From Methanomassiliicoccaceae archaeon UBA404 (lineage in GTDB: Archaea; Thermoplasmatota; Thermoplasmata; Methanomassiliicoccales; Methanomethylophilaceae): a stretch of DNA of 41,403 bases. The translations under genes were made by a program, and so were the position numbers. Under the pieces are notes generated by a model that saw only the letters and a program-made list of their open reading frames with translations, searched no databases and was not told the DNA's origin. The stretch is taken from contig DAHY01000051.1 of the NCBI GenBank assembly GCA_002498605.1, forward strand, positions 1-41,403, written 5' to 3'. The first letter of the stretch is position 1. Every line of letters starts with the position of its first letter. Shown one piece after another: positions 24,913 through 33,612 of this stretch.

Positions 24913-25863
24913 ATGGATCCCGATTACAAAGCATTGTTGGAAAAACAGCAGTACCGTATCTGCGGCGAGCACGCCGCCGTAAAACTCTGCCACTGGGCAA
25001 AGGAATCCATAACCGGGAGACGGAACTGTTACAAACAGGATTTTTACGGTATTACGAGTCACAGATGCCTTCAGATGACTCCGGCCATAAACGAATGCAG
25101 TCACATGTGTTCATTCTGCTGGAGGGTTCAGGAACATGATTACGAAGTGACCGATTGGATGGAACCCGCCGAAATGCTGGACTGTCTTATCGAACGTCAG
25201 CGGGATCTGATAACAGGTTACAAGGGAGATCCCCGAGTAACCCCCGATCTGTTCGAAGAAGCAAGCAATCCGAATCAGGTTGCGGTTTCTCTGGCCGGAG
25301 AGCCGATAACATATCCTTATCTTTCTGACTTTTTCAAAGAATGCCATAAAAGAGGAATGACCACGTTTCTTGTGACCAACGGGACATATCCCGAACGGTT
25401 GGAGGCTTTGGACGAACTTCCCTGTCAGCTTTACGTTACGGTTGCGGCGCCCGATAAAGAAACGTACCGGAAGGTTTGCAGACCCAAAATCGACAACGGC
25501 TGGGAACAGATAATGAAAACCCTGGATCTGATGCCCTCGCTCGATACGAGAACCGTAATCAGGCATACGCTGGTCGACGGCCTGAACCTGTACGACGTCG
25601 AAGGATACGCAAAGCTGGACAAAAGAGGGAATCCGGATCTGATTGAACCCAAAGGGTATGTGTTCGTGGGAGGATCCCGTCAGCGTCTTTCCATGTCGAA
25701 TATGCCGTCTTTCGATAAAATCAGAGAATTCTCGTCCGACTTGGGCGAACTGATGGACATGGAAATTCTAAAAGAAAAAGCCGACAGCCGGGTGATTCTT
25801 TTGGGAACGCCGGGCATCGATACCGACGTAAGGCGGATTAATGCGCACCGTTTCAAAAAGTAA
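24913..25863 (+). CDS. taw1: 4-demethylwyosine synthase Taw1 (TYW1)
   Basis: Radical SAM enzyme that builds the tricyclic core of wyosine on m1G37 of tRNA-Phe, using pyruvate. The radical SAM cysteines are C62, C66 and C69 (CSHMCSFC). C26, C39 and C52 match the positions of the second iron-sulfur cluster known for the Methanocaldococcus jannaschii enzyme. LAGEPITYPY and FLVTNGTYPE are further family stretches. The 316-residue length is typical of archaeal Taw1 lacking the eukaryotic flavodoxin domain. GAGGT nine bases after rfcL suggests co-transcription with it. Confidence 0.95.
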   Translation: MDPDYKALLEKQQYRICGEHAAVKLCHWAKESITGRRNCYKQDFYGITSHRCLQMTPAINECSHMCSFCWRVQEHDYEVTDWMEPAEMLDCLIERQRDLITGYKGDPRVTPDLFEEASNPNQVAVSLAGEPITYPYLSDFFKECHKRGMTTFLVTNGTYPERLEALDELPCQLYVTVAAPDKETYRKVCRPKIDNGWEQIMKTLDLMPSLDTRTVIRHTLVDGLNLYDVEGYAKLDKRGNPDLIEPKGYVFVGGSRQRLSMSNMPSFDKIREFSSDLGELMDMEILKEKADSRVILLGTPGIDTDVRRINAHRFKK

Positions 25864-25867
25864 GAAA

Positions 25868-26674
25868 TCAGGACTTTTTACCGTTCATGATTTCATCGTA
25901 AATCGATAAAACATATTGGTTGAAGTACATGCCGTTGGCCTTGGCCAAAGATCTTATTATGTCGGTTGTGCCCGAGCCGTACTGGGAAGATTTCTTCTTC
26001 CTTTCGGATATCATGCCGTACCCCAAATCCGAGGCTATGTCCCTGAGTACCGCTTTTCTTGAATCCATGTCCGCAGGTCTCAGCTCGGCGGGATCTATTT
26101 CGTTCAATTCCGCCAGTACGCCGGTGTTCAGGTACGGGTAGCATATCTCCTGTCCGAAATGCGAAACGATGGCTTTTTCGCAGGGAACGGAAACATTGTA
26201 CAGTCTCTCGACGCCGGCCCGTACAAGAATATCGTAATCCGGATCGGGACAGTCAACGTACTTTGCGCAGCCCATAAAGAATTCGTCGCATCCCTGTCCG
26301 GACAGAATTGTTTTCTCTTCGGACTGTTTGCATACGGAATAGAGTTGCAGTTCGTAACTGATAGTGAACGGATCCGGGATTTCGAAAAAATAAATCATTT
26401 CCCTTATCAGGGATTCTACGTTATCTTCCGAAATTTTCACGTGAACCCAGGGCAAATCCAGTTCTTTTGACAGTTCTTCGGCCATAATCGTGTCATGGGA
26501 TGTGTCGGTACCGCAGGTATAAAGCGTAACCGAATCGGCGTAATCTTTGGCTATTGCGGCGACCAAACCCGAATCAAGACCTCCGGAGAACGCGACACCC
26601 ACGTCTTTTCCCTCGCAATCGTCTTTGACGGCTTTGACGATGGAATCCCTCAAACCCTCATACCTGTACGACAT
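25868..26674 (-). CDS. Stand-alone asparagine synthase-type PP-loop protein
   Basis: A 268-residue ATP pyrophosphatase with the PP-loop SGGLDSG at 30-36 and the asparagine-synthase hallmark SGQGCDEFF at 125-133. The C-terminal ERKKKSSQYGSG is also typical. It corresponds to the synthetase domain of AsnB, but the N-terminal glutaminase domain with its catalytic cysteine is absent. It may use free ammonia, partner with a separate glutaminase, or adenylate another substrate. A TATA-like element about 27 bases before the ATG suggests a leaderless mRNA. It converges on taw1 with a four-base gap. Confidence 0.82.
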   Translation of the reverse strand: MSYRYEGLRDSIVKAVKDDCEGKDVGVAFSGGLDSGLVAAIAKDYADSVTLYTCGTDTSHDTIMAEELSKELDLPWVHVKISEDNVESLIREMIYFFEIPDPFTISYELQLYSVCKQSEEKTILSGQGCDEFFMGCAKYVDCPDPDYDILVRAGVERLYNVSVPCEKAIVSHFGQEICYPYLNTGVLAELNEIDPAELRPADMDSRKAVLRDIASDLGYGMISERKKKSSQYGSGTTDIIRSLAKANGMYFNQYVLSIYDEIMNGKKS

Positions 26675-26722
26675 ATCACCGTAACGTTAATCAAGAGGAA
26701 TAATAAAGGTTGGGATTGAAAC

Positions 26723-27091
26723 TCAACGTTTCTCCTCGACAAACTGAACGGTAACGCCGTTCGGGTCCGAAACCATGAAGAATTTCATACCTGAAGCCAA
26801 ACAAACTGGACCGGACGATATCGGAATGCCTTTCCGTTTGACGGTTTCAATTATTTTGTCAAGAGATCCGACTCTCAATCCTATGGAGATGCCTTCACTG
26901 TTCTTTGCGGGAGTACAGCCCTTTCTGTGCAATAATTCCACTTTGGCGGAATCGGGATTGCCCAGCATCGCAATGTCGGTATTTTCATCGGGACTGAACC
27001 TGGAATCGACGTTCAGACCGGCAATTTCCGTATAAAACTTCAAAGATTCGTCCATTTTGTCCGTGGACAGCGTAACCCAGCATAAACTCAT
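26723..27091 (-). CDS. VOC (glyoxalase/bleomycin resistance) family protein
   Basis: A 122-residue protein with the two beta-alpha-beta-beta-beta units of the vicinal oxygen chelate fold: LCWVTLSTDKMDESLKFYTEIAGL at the start and MKFFMVSDPNGVTVQFVEE at the end, the latter being the usual VOC tail with a metal-ligand Glu. Substrate is unknown. It stands alone between two minus-strand genes and probably has its own promoter. Confidence 0.8.
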   Translation of the reverse strand: MSLCWVTLSTDKMDESLKFYTEIAGLNVDSRFSPDENTDIAMLGNPDSAKVELLHRKGCTPAKNSEGISIGLRVGSLDKIIETVKRKGIPISSGPVCLASGMKFFMVSDPNGVTVQFVEEKR

Positions 27092-27166
27092 ATCAAAACC
27101 CCGTTTAATCCTATATTAAAGTGAATTAAAATTTGTTTGATGCGGGGCGATGCCCCGCAGTTGTGT

Positions 27167-27715
27167 TCAGAACTTTTTACCGAGTTCTTTGGCTTTGTTA
27201 AGAATTTCCGCGTCTTTGGATGCGGCATCCTTATCGCCGGAATCTTTGAAAACGATAGATCCCACGGGTTCGGCTCCGAAGTATTTCTGGAACACGAAGT
27301 TCATGTGATCGGCTTCGCTCTGAGCGACTTCGGCATCCGCGCCGCAGGTAACCACGGCGGCAACTTTTTTGCCGGCAGGCACATTGCTTCCGTTGGGTCC
27401 GATGGCCGAATACATACGGTCTTCGAATACGCGGTACTGTGCACAGGTCTGTCCGAAGTACAACGGAGCGGTTAAAATGACTCCGCAGCTGTTTCTGATG
27501 TCTTCTATAAGTGCGGATATACCGTCTTTCTGAATGCATCTGTCATTTTTCTTACAGTAGTTGCAGGCTTTGCAGGGATTCATTTCCAGGTCTTTCATGT
27601 AAACAAATTTTACTTTTTTTCCGTTTTCCTTCGCACCTTCCGCGATGGATTTGGCTATGGTTTCCGAATTGCAACCGGTTCTCGGGCTGCTGATAATTGC
27701 TATTATTTCTGACAT
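27167..27715 (-). CDS. Iron-sulfur flavoprotein (NADPH-dependent FMN reductase-like)
   Basis: A 182-residue flavodoxin-fold protein with the FMN phosphate loop SSPRTGCNSETIA (residues about 9-21) and the compact cluster motif C48-X2-C51-X2-C54-X5-C60 of the iron-sulfur flavoprotein Isf, first described in Methanosarcina. These proteins shuttle electrons and may remove O2 or peroxide in anaerobes. GAPLYF-like TAPLYFGQT matches the family. The open frame extends to 27790, but the family start fits the ATG at 27715 with a GGGGGAA site just upstream. Confidence 0.88.
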   Translation of the reverse strand: MSEIIAIISSPRTGCNSETIAKSIAEGAKENGKKVKFVYMKDLEMNPCKACNYCKKNDRCIQKDGISALIEDIRNSCGVILTAPLYFGQTCAQYRVFEDRMYSAIGPNGSNVPAGKKVAAVVTCGADAEVAQSEADHMNFVFQKYFGAEPVGSIVFKDSGDKDAASKDAEILNKAKELGKKF

Positions 27716-27976
27716 ACTCGTTCCCCCGGGCTTCCGCCCGATAATACTATGATGCACATGATATAATGCTCTTTTGATATTGTCGTTCATAGAAACCGAA
27801 GGAGTTTTTGCCTGTGCCGTCTCATGAACAAGAATCGTTTTCGCCCAATGAAAAAAATAAAATTAACGGATGTTTATTTCAATCCGCCCCGACCGATTAA
27901 GAACTGTGTTTTTCATTTAATGAATAAATAACCATGTCAGGTTTAATATCTGCATCAGCATTCGGATACCGATAGG

Positions 27977-28912
27977 ATGAGTTACAGGGTCGATATCATA
28001 ACAACCGAAAAGGTTCGCAAACTTAAGGAAAAATATTCCGACAGAAAGTTCTACAGTTCCAAGGCCGACATAGGGGGCATCTGCTTCCAGCTATATACCG
28101 AAAATAAAAAATATATAGAAATGTGGACCGAAAATTTCTACTCAATGAGCGAAAAGGTCCGTTCTCATGCCAGAGCCTATGAAATTTCCGATCCGGACGA
28201 GGACGCTCACGTGGATTACGACCCTGTTTCGGCCACCGTATTCATCTACAATTTCGATTATTACGGATGGGTTAAAAGCATCGCCCTCGGAGTTACCGGA
28301 AATCTTTTGGAAGATGTTCACGACGTCTATTCCATACACGGCGCCGCCATCGACATAGACGGTTCGGGAGTGACTTTGATTGCCCCGTCCAAGACCGGCA
28401 AGACGACCCAATCCTGGGGATTGCTGAGAAAACCGAACGCGCGTTTGATTTCCGATGACTGGTATTTCGTTGTTTTGGGCAAAGACCGGCCGACGGCTTT
28501 GGCTTCCGAGAAAAACTGTTACATCGACGCCGATATAGGCGATGTCTGGGAAGAATACAAGCCCCTGGTTACTCACACGGAATTCGACAACAAAGGCAGA
28601 CGCGTCGCCAATATCAGATGGATTCACGGAAATTCTTCGGTCATAACTTCCACATCCATACGGACCGTGATTTTCCTTAAACGCGATTTCGACGACCCCC
28701 GTCTGGAAATTGAACTCAATACCGACGAGGCGATAAAGTACATGATCGAAAACAACATGTGCAATCCCCACCAGATGGTTTGCACCGAAGACAAGAGAAA
28801 ACTGAGGCTGAACTTCCTCAGGAACTTCTTCGATAAATGCAGAATATTTTTGGTGAATACCACAACAACGGCGGAAGTGACTCAGGAAAGAATCCGCGAA
28901 ATCATAAAGTGA
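27977..28912 (+). CDS. HPr kinase-like P-loop protein
   Basis: A 311-residue protein with a P-loop APSKTGKTT at 136-144, preceded by the strand SIHGAAIDIDGSGVTLI, and followed by RLISDDWYFV (Asp160-Asp161). This order (HGxxI...G.sGxGKTT...LisDD) is that of HPr kinase/phosphorylase and PEP carboxykinase-like folds. No phosphotransferase system genes are nearby, so the target is unknown. The N-terminal 115 residues are not recognised. A TATA-like element (ttaatatc) 27 bases before the ATG supports a leaderless start. The 3' end overlaps sfsA on the other strand by 11 bases. Confidence 0.72.
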   Translation: MSYRVDIITTEKVRKLKEKYSDRKFYSSKADIGGICFQLYTENKKYIEMWTENFYSMSEKVRSHARAYEISDPDEDAHVDYDPVSATVFIYNFDYYGWVKSIALGVTGNLLEDVHDVYSIHGAAIDIDGSGVTLIAPSKTGKTTQSWGLLRKPNARLISDDWYFVVLGKDRPTALASEKNCYIDADIGDVWEEYKPLVTHTEFDNKGRRVANIRWIHGNSSVITSTSIRTVIFLKRDFDDPRLEIELNTDEAIKYMIENNMCNPHQMVCTEDKRKLRLNFLRNFFDKCRIFLVNTTTTAEVTQERIREIIK

Positions 28913-29600
28913 TTCCGTTACGCAGTTTCACCGGTATCCGGTCGGCAAGTTCCATCGAGTCTTCGGTAACCCGGCAGGTGTAGGCCAGAACATCGACGCC
29001 TGCCTCAGCCGCTTTTTCCACGGCAATGCCGAATTCTTCGTGCATCTTGTAATTGGGCGTGAAGTAATCCGCGCGTTCCATCTGAACCACGAACACGACC
29101 GATGTTTTGTACCCTTCCGACGCCAATGAGGTCAGACCTCTCAGATGCTTGACGCCGCGTTCGGTGGGAGCGTCCGGAAACAGTACGGTGCCGTTGTCTT
29201 CCAGAGTAACGCCTTTCACTTCGGTGTAAATCTTTTCCTCCCATTTTTCGATAAGAAAATCGTATCTTGATTTTCCCAGGGTTGCTTCGGGTTTCACGGC
29301 GATTATTTCATCGTAGATATCGCCGTTTACGAGCGATTCGCCGTACACCTGATTCGGAGCCTGGGAATCTATGTTGATCAGCAAATCCCCTTTGTAAGCC
29401 GCGACAAGATCGTAAGCGGTCTTCCGGTTGGGATTGTCCGAGTGGGCGAGAATGGCTTTGACTCCGGGTATCAAAATTTCTCTGCATCTGCCGGTGTTTT
29501 TCACATGGGCGGTTACGGTTTCGCCGTCAAGATCGGCTTTCGCAATGAATCTGTTCGGTCTTTCAAGGAAAATCGATTCGGAAACTTTATTGTATTTCAT
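28902..29600 (-). CDS. sfsA: SfsA family protein
   Basis: A 232-residue SfsA protein. The family, named from sugar fermentation stimulation in E. coli, has an N-terminal OB-like nucleic-acid-binding part (residues about 1-75, FLERPNRFIAKADLDGETVTAHVKNTGR) and a PD-(D/E)xK nuclease-like part. Catalytic-looking residues are in SRYDFLIE and EVKGVTLE, with FPDAPTERGVKHLRGL after them. The physiological role in archaea is unclear. It overlaps the upstream nitroreductase gene by four bases (ATGA), so the two are coupled. Confidence 0.93.
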   Translation of the reverse strand: MKYNKVSESIFLERPNRFIAKADLDGETVTAHVKNTGRCREILIPGVKAILAHSDNPNRKTAYDLVAAYKGDLLINIDSQAPNQVYGESLVNGDIYDEIIAVKPEATLGKSRYDFLIEKWEEKIYTEVKGVTLEDNGTVLFPDAPTERGVKHLRGLTSLASEGYKTSVVFVVQMERADYFTPNYKMHEEFGIAVEKAAEAGVDVLAYTCRVTEDSMELADRIPVKLRNGITL

Positions 29601-30166
29601 TTAAGCCAGCTCAGTATCTCCAAATCCTTTCTCGGAGTAACGGGTGTCTTTTCGGCAGGAACGCCGAGCGTCATTGCCATCAGGTATGTGTAGTCCCCGG
29701 GAACGTTTAAATCGGATCTGAATTTTTTGTCTCTTCCCAGCCCCTGGGCGAAGCCGATGAAACAGGTGCCGTATCCCATCGAATGGGCCGCAAGAGTGAT
29801 ATTCTCCGCCGCAACTGAACCGTCCTCGATGGGTTTGACGCCTTCGGGCGATGAGAATATGAATATCTGTACGGGCGAATTGAAAAATATATTGAAATCA
29901 TCGTTCAAAAGAGTTTCAATCAGTTTCTCATCGGGTTCGCTCTTCAGTTTTTCCCCTTCAATCCTGAGTGCTTTGGCCCGATCGGAAAATTCCTTTGCTT
30001 TTTCCCGGTCTTCCACAACCGCAAACGCCAGCGCCTGTTTGTTCATGGCATTGGGGCCTCTGAATCCGAGTCTTAAAAGCTCACGTATTACATCTTCGGG
30101 AATTTTCTCATCTTTATAATTCCGCACGGAAACCCGGGTATCGATACACTCTGTGACCTGATTCAT
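29597..30166 (-). CDS. Nitroreductase family FMN protein
   Basis: A 189-residue flavoenzyme of the nitroreductase superfamily. The FMN-binding motif DTRVSVRNYKDEKIPED is at the N-terminus, a PNAMNKQALAFAVV stretch follows, and the C-terminal AHSMGYGTCFIGF region and VPAEKTPVTPRKDLE are typical. Substrate is unknown; such enzymes reduce nitro compounds, quinones or flavins. It forms a two-gene unit with sfsA through a four-base overlap. Confidence 0.88.
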   Translation of the reverse strand: MNQVTECIDTRVSVRNYKDEKIPEDVIRELLRLGFRGPNAMNKQALAFAVVEDREKAKEFSDRAKALRIEGEKLKSEPDEKLIETLLNDDFNIFFNSPVQIFIFSSPEGVKPIEDGSVAAENITLAAHSMGYGTCFIGFAQGLGRDKKFRSDLNVPGDYTYLMAMTLGVPAEKTPVTPRKDLEILSWLK

Positions 30167-30302
30167 GAGTCATATATCGCGACTTTATGTAAAAACTGAT
30201 TGCATTTATACACAGAGAAATCCGATGGATAATTTTTATAAAAATTTCAGAAATCGGCATGCGGATTGAATTTTCGATTTCCGCGGAAATCCGTAAAAGG
30301 AA

Positions 30303-30390
30303 TGGCGCGGAGAGAGGGATTCGAACCCCCGAGGCAGAATGCCACCGGTTTTCAAGACCGGCGCCGTGGTCCGGGCTTAGCTATCTCCGC
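30303..30390 (-). tRNA. tRNA-Ser (anticodon UGA), CCA encoded
   Basis: On the minus strand the gene starts GCGGAGA and ends TCTCCGC, forming a perfect 7-bp acceptor stem, followed by discriminator G (30306) and an encoded CCA (30303-30305). The anticodon arm is CCGGT-CTTGAAA-ACCGG, giving anticodon TGA, which reads UCA. A long variable arm typical of tRNA-Ser lies before the T arm GGGGGTTCGAATCCC. There is no intron. The length without CCA is 85 nt. Confidence 0.95.
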
Positions 30391-30412
30391 TTTGACGAAT
30401 AATAAGGGACTC

Positions 30413-30422
30413 TATATTTAAT
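30413..30422 (-). promoter_or_regulatory. TATA box of tRNA-Ser
   Basis: On the minus strand TTAAATATAG lies 23-32 bases before the tRNA 5' end, normal for an archaeal tRNA promoter. Confidence 0.6.
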
Positions 30423-30472
30423 CGGCTCTACTGAGTAAAGACCTAAACATCGTATCGGCGGGTATTTTTACT

Positions 30473-31414
30473 TCAGGACGGCAGACTTTCTTTCGGCGTT
30501 TCCGAATGCGGCCATATCTTTTCCCCGTAACTCGTAAAGGCCGAAAACCATACGGTTTCGATAATCAGGGACACCGCCCCCGGAACCGCGGCTTCGGGCA
30601 TTCCGGACAGGAGAACCATGCTGAGGGAGGTTGCCATTCCCGAGTTCTTCCAGACCGAGAAAAGAACGTAAATCATTCCCATGTCTCTGTCGACTCCCCT
30701 GTGTTTCAGCATATAGGTCATCAGAGCGCCCATGACAAAGGTTCTGATCAGGCAGACAAGGATTACCCACAGTATTATGTCGGGTTGCGAAAACATGTAA
30801 TCCCTGTTTGAACCCAAGGCCAGGAAAAGAAGGGTTCCCATCATCACGTTGATGAAGATTATTCTTCCCTTGGCGGGAAGAGCATGCCGTTTCAATATTC
30901 TTGAGGCAATCAAAGGAATTCCGATGAACAGAAGTATGTATTTCAGAATCTCCAGAGGGCCGATGGCCGAACCGATGAATATCCAGCTTATCAGAGGCGT
31001 AATTATCAACGCGGAAAGATAAACGGCACTGGTCATGAACACCGTGGCTTTTGTATCCCCGCCGAGGTACAGCGAAGCGGAAACCACCGATACAGCGGAC
31101 GGGACGGACGCCAGCATCACCCAGCCGTACCACAGGGCGGTGTTGACGGAAATGAACATGGATCCCATTAAAATCGTGATTGAGGAATTGACCAGGAAAC
31201 AGCAAACCATACCGAGAATCATCGGTTTTTTGTACTTCATAAAATCATTTTTGACGAATTCCAGACCTTCGAAGGAAACGGTCATCTGAAGAATAAGGAC
31301 GATCAGCATTATCGTTGAGGTGTAATCCCCCCCAACCGGCCCTATGAGAATACCGGCAACGAATCCGAATACTATCCAGACTTTCAGATTGCTCAGTATA
31401 TCAATAATTCCCAT
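30473..31414 (-). CDS. BASS-type (bile acid/sodium symporter-like) transporter
   Basis: A 313-residue membrane protein with nine or ten hydrophobic segments. The stretch MLASVPSAVSVVSASLYLGG followed by DTKATVFMTSAVYLSALIITPL matches the crossing-helix region of the bile acid:sodium symporter superfamily (SBF/ACR3-like fold), and the C-terminal half repeats the inverted topology. The real substrate of archaeal members is unknown; organic acids are likely. It stands alone on the minus strand. Confidence 0.8.
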   Translation of the reverse strand: MGIIDILSNLKVWIVFGFVAGILIGPVGGDYTSTIMLIVLILQMTVSFEGLEFVKNDFMKYKKPMILGMVCCFLVNSSITILMGSMFISVNTALWYGWVMLASVPSAVSVVSASLYLGGDTKATVFMTSAVYLSALIITPLISWIFIGSAIGPLEILKYILLFIGIPLIASRILKRHALPAKGRIIFINVMMGTLLFLALGSNRDYMFSQPDIILWVILVCLIRTFVMGALMTYMLKHRGVDRDMGMIYVLFSVWKNSGMATSLSMVLLSGMPEAAVPGAVSLIIETVWFSAFTSYGEKIWPHSETPKESLPS

Positions 31415-31440
31415 AAATCAGAGTCAATATCATCTAAGAT

Positions 31441-33552
31441 TTATCCTTTGCCGAAGAAACGTTCCGCATCGGCAATCGGGTCGGCGGTAACCCGGGCATC
31501 AAGGTCGTTGGCATACCGGGAAGTTCTCTTATCCAGTATCAGACACATCCCCCTGTCGGTTTCGGTTCTTATCAAACGGCCGATAGCCTGTTTTATCTTT
31601 CTGGTGGCCGGAGCTTCGCTGATAAACTTCCAACCCGAACCGCGTCCGAACTTCTCGTCGTACAGTTCGGACAGGGCGTTGGCTTCCAGCGACGGAGGCG
31701 GATACGGAATGCCTATTATGATTGCCAGAGACAACTCGTCACCCGGGAAATCCATTCCTTCGGCCACGGAACCTCCCATAACGCTGAAAAACACTCCGCC
31801 GCGGCCTTTTTTGAATTTTTCCAATTCTTCCATAGTAAGTCGCGGATTTCCGGAATGTTCCCAATACATCGGAAGTTCGATGTCCCTTTCGAGGAAAGGA
31901 CGCATCTTTTCCATTATTCTGTAAGATGTGAAAAACACCAGCGTGTTCTTTCCTACGGCGTTGCAGAGTTTCGAAGTTCTGCGTTGAATTCTCGAAAATA
32001 TGCTGGGGTCTTCCTGCATGTCTTTGTATCTGGTCGTCACGTCGTTCATGTATACGACCAGACGGTTTTCTTTCGGGAAGGGCGAGGGATAGACTTTGCT
32101 TATCGTTCCGGCCGGCAGTCCCATTGTTTTAACGTACTGTTCCAAAGGTCTGAGGGTTCCGGACATGTGGACTCCGCCGTCCAGCCCTCTCATGAAATCC
32201 GAAACATCCACAGGATCTATGCAGGCGGCGTAAAGATACTCTCCGGTGTCCGAGGCTTTGATGGTTTTGATGTAATTGTCTCCGGTGGCCCCCAACCAGT
32301 TCTGCAACGATATTGCGATTGTGTCGATATCGGATATTTTCTGTGCGTTGGTTTCCGCAAGCAGCCTCGATCTTTCGGAACCCAAGTCGACCAAAGTGAC
32401 TATTGCCACATCCAGACTTCTTTCGTTTATTCCGAATTTTTTCATAAGCCCGTGTTTCAAAACATCGATCTCGATTATCGCTTCCTGGTTGGTTATGCTG
32501 AGTTTTTTGTTTGCGGTATTTTTGATGATGTTTTTTATTTCTTTCAGGAACTCGTCCATCCTGATTCCCTGACCTATGGATGTTGTTTTGAAGGTGCTGC
32601 ATTCGTCGATGGCAGCGTCAACCATTCTTACCGATATTCGGAAACTTTCCTGTTCTTTGGCGGCATCGATGATATTGTGCGCCTCGTCCACGATGACCGT
32701 GATGCTTTTCTTGTCGGCATCCATATTGCCGAGGAATGTTTCCCTTATGTCCTCCGAAAGGATGTGTATGTAAGGTGCGACTATTACGTCGGCGGATTTC
32801 ATCAAAACCTTCTTGGCTTCGTAGGGACAGATTCCTTTGTCCTCGCAGAAATTATCCAACCTTTCCGACGTGGGAAATTCCTTTCGGCAGAAATCCCAGA
32901 CCTCGTCGACCATATCGTTGGTTTTAATGTAATAGCTGCAGTATCCCCCTTTTCCCCGCTTTCGATTTTCGCACAGGGAGGACAGCACATTGGCGGGGTA
33001 CGGCTCCTGATACGGACCCGTTCTGAACAGAGGGCAGGACCGCCCCCTGCCTGTTATCGGCAGTCCGGTGACGGGTCTGAACGTGGATATCGCTTTCAGC
33101 TCCCTCATGACCTGATTGCTCTGTGAAATGGTTCGGGTAAGGTACACCACTTTCTTCTTTCTCGGAATGGAGTGTTCCAAAGCTCCGGCCAGGGAAACTA
33201 TGGTTTTTCCCGTTCCTGTGCCGGATTCCATGACAATATGTCTTGCGGAATCCAGACATCCTCTGATATCCTCTATTATAGCAATCTGTCCCGGACGCGG
33301 AACATACGGAAGATAGGGGGCTTCAGCATTCTCCGAATCGGCGAATACACGTTCGGAAGCATCCGAATCATCGGAAGATTCGTACTCTTCCATATCAAAA
33401 TAAGTGTCTTCCGAAGGACTTCTTATGCCTGTCAGCGAACTTTGGGCACTGACGGAGTCGCTTTCGAGTTTGGAACCGCAAATCCTGCAACGTTCCGAGC
33501 CCGGCAGGTTCAGACTCTCGCAGCGTTTGCAAAATAAGCTTTGCATGTTCAT
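31441..33552 (-). CDS. XPD/DinG-type iron-sulfur DNA helicase with zinc ribbon
   Basis: A 703-residue superfamily-2 5'-3' helicase. An N-terminal zinc ribbon (CKRC...CRIC, Cys8, 11, 22, 25) and an acidic linker (about 45-78) precede the helicase core. Walker A ESGTGTGKT is at 109-117. Iron-sulfur cluster cysteines are among C173, C194, C205, C236 and C242. Walker B VDEAH is at 288-292. Late motifs include GGSVAEGMDFPG and the QAIGRLIRTETDRG arginine-finger motif VI. XPD relatives open DNA in repair; DinG-type proteins act on R-loops. The zinc ribbon fused in front is unusual for classical XPD. AAGGTG lies before the start. Confidence 0.92.
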   Translation of the reverse strand: MNMQSLFCKRCESLNLPGSERCRICGSKLESDSVSAQSSLTGIRSPSEDTYFDMEEYESSDDSDASERVFADSENAEAPYLPYVPRPGQIAIIEDIRGCLDSARHIVMESGTGTGKTIVSLAGALEHSIPRKKKVVYLTRTISQSNQVMRELKAISTFRPVTGLPITGRGRSCPLFRTGPYQEPYPANVLSSLCENRKRGKGGYCSYYIKTNDMVDEVWDFCRKEFPTSERLDNFCEDKGICPYEAKKVLMKSADVIVAPYIHILSEDIRETFLGNMDADKKSITVIVDEAHNIIDAAKEQESFRISVRMVDAAIDECSTFKTTSIGQGIRMDEFLKEIKNIIKNTANKKLSITNQEAIIEIDVLKHGLMKKFGINERSLDVAIVTLVDLGSERSRLLAETNAQKISDIDTIAISLQNWLGATGDNYIKTIKASDTGEYLYAACIDPVDVSDFMRGLDGGVHMSGTLRPLEQYVKTMGLPAGTISKVYPSPFPKENRLVVYMNDVTTRYKDMQEDPSIFSRIQRRTSKLCNAVGKNTLVFFTSYRIMEKMRPFLERDIELPMYWEHSGNPRLTMEELEKFKKGRGGVFFSVMGGSVAEGMDFPGDELSLAIIIGIPYPPPSLEANALSELYDEKFGRGSGWKFISEAPATRKIKQAIGRLIRTETDRGMCLILDKRTSRYANDLDARVTADPIADAERFFGKG

Positions 33553-33612
33553 TGAATCGGCACCTTTATTATAACCGTTGCCGGGAGTTGGTCGAAAACA
33601 CCGAAAATGGAT

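Noticed and set aside
24913..25863. NrdG activase for NrdD
   Set aside because: The radical SAM protein has the six cysteines and sequence stretches of Taw1, and is far longer than NrdG.
31855..33126. 423-codon open frame on the plus strand
   Set aside because: It lies wholly opposite the XPD/DinG-type helicase, whose motifs are clear; the plus-strand translation shows no recognisable domain.
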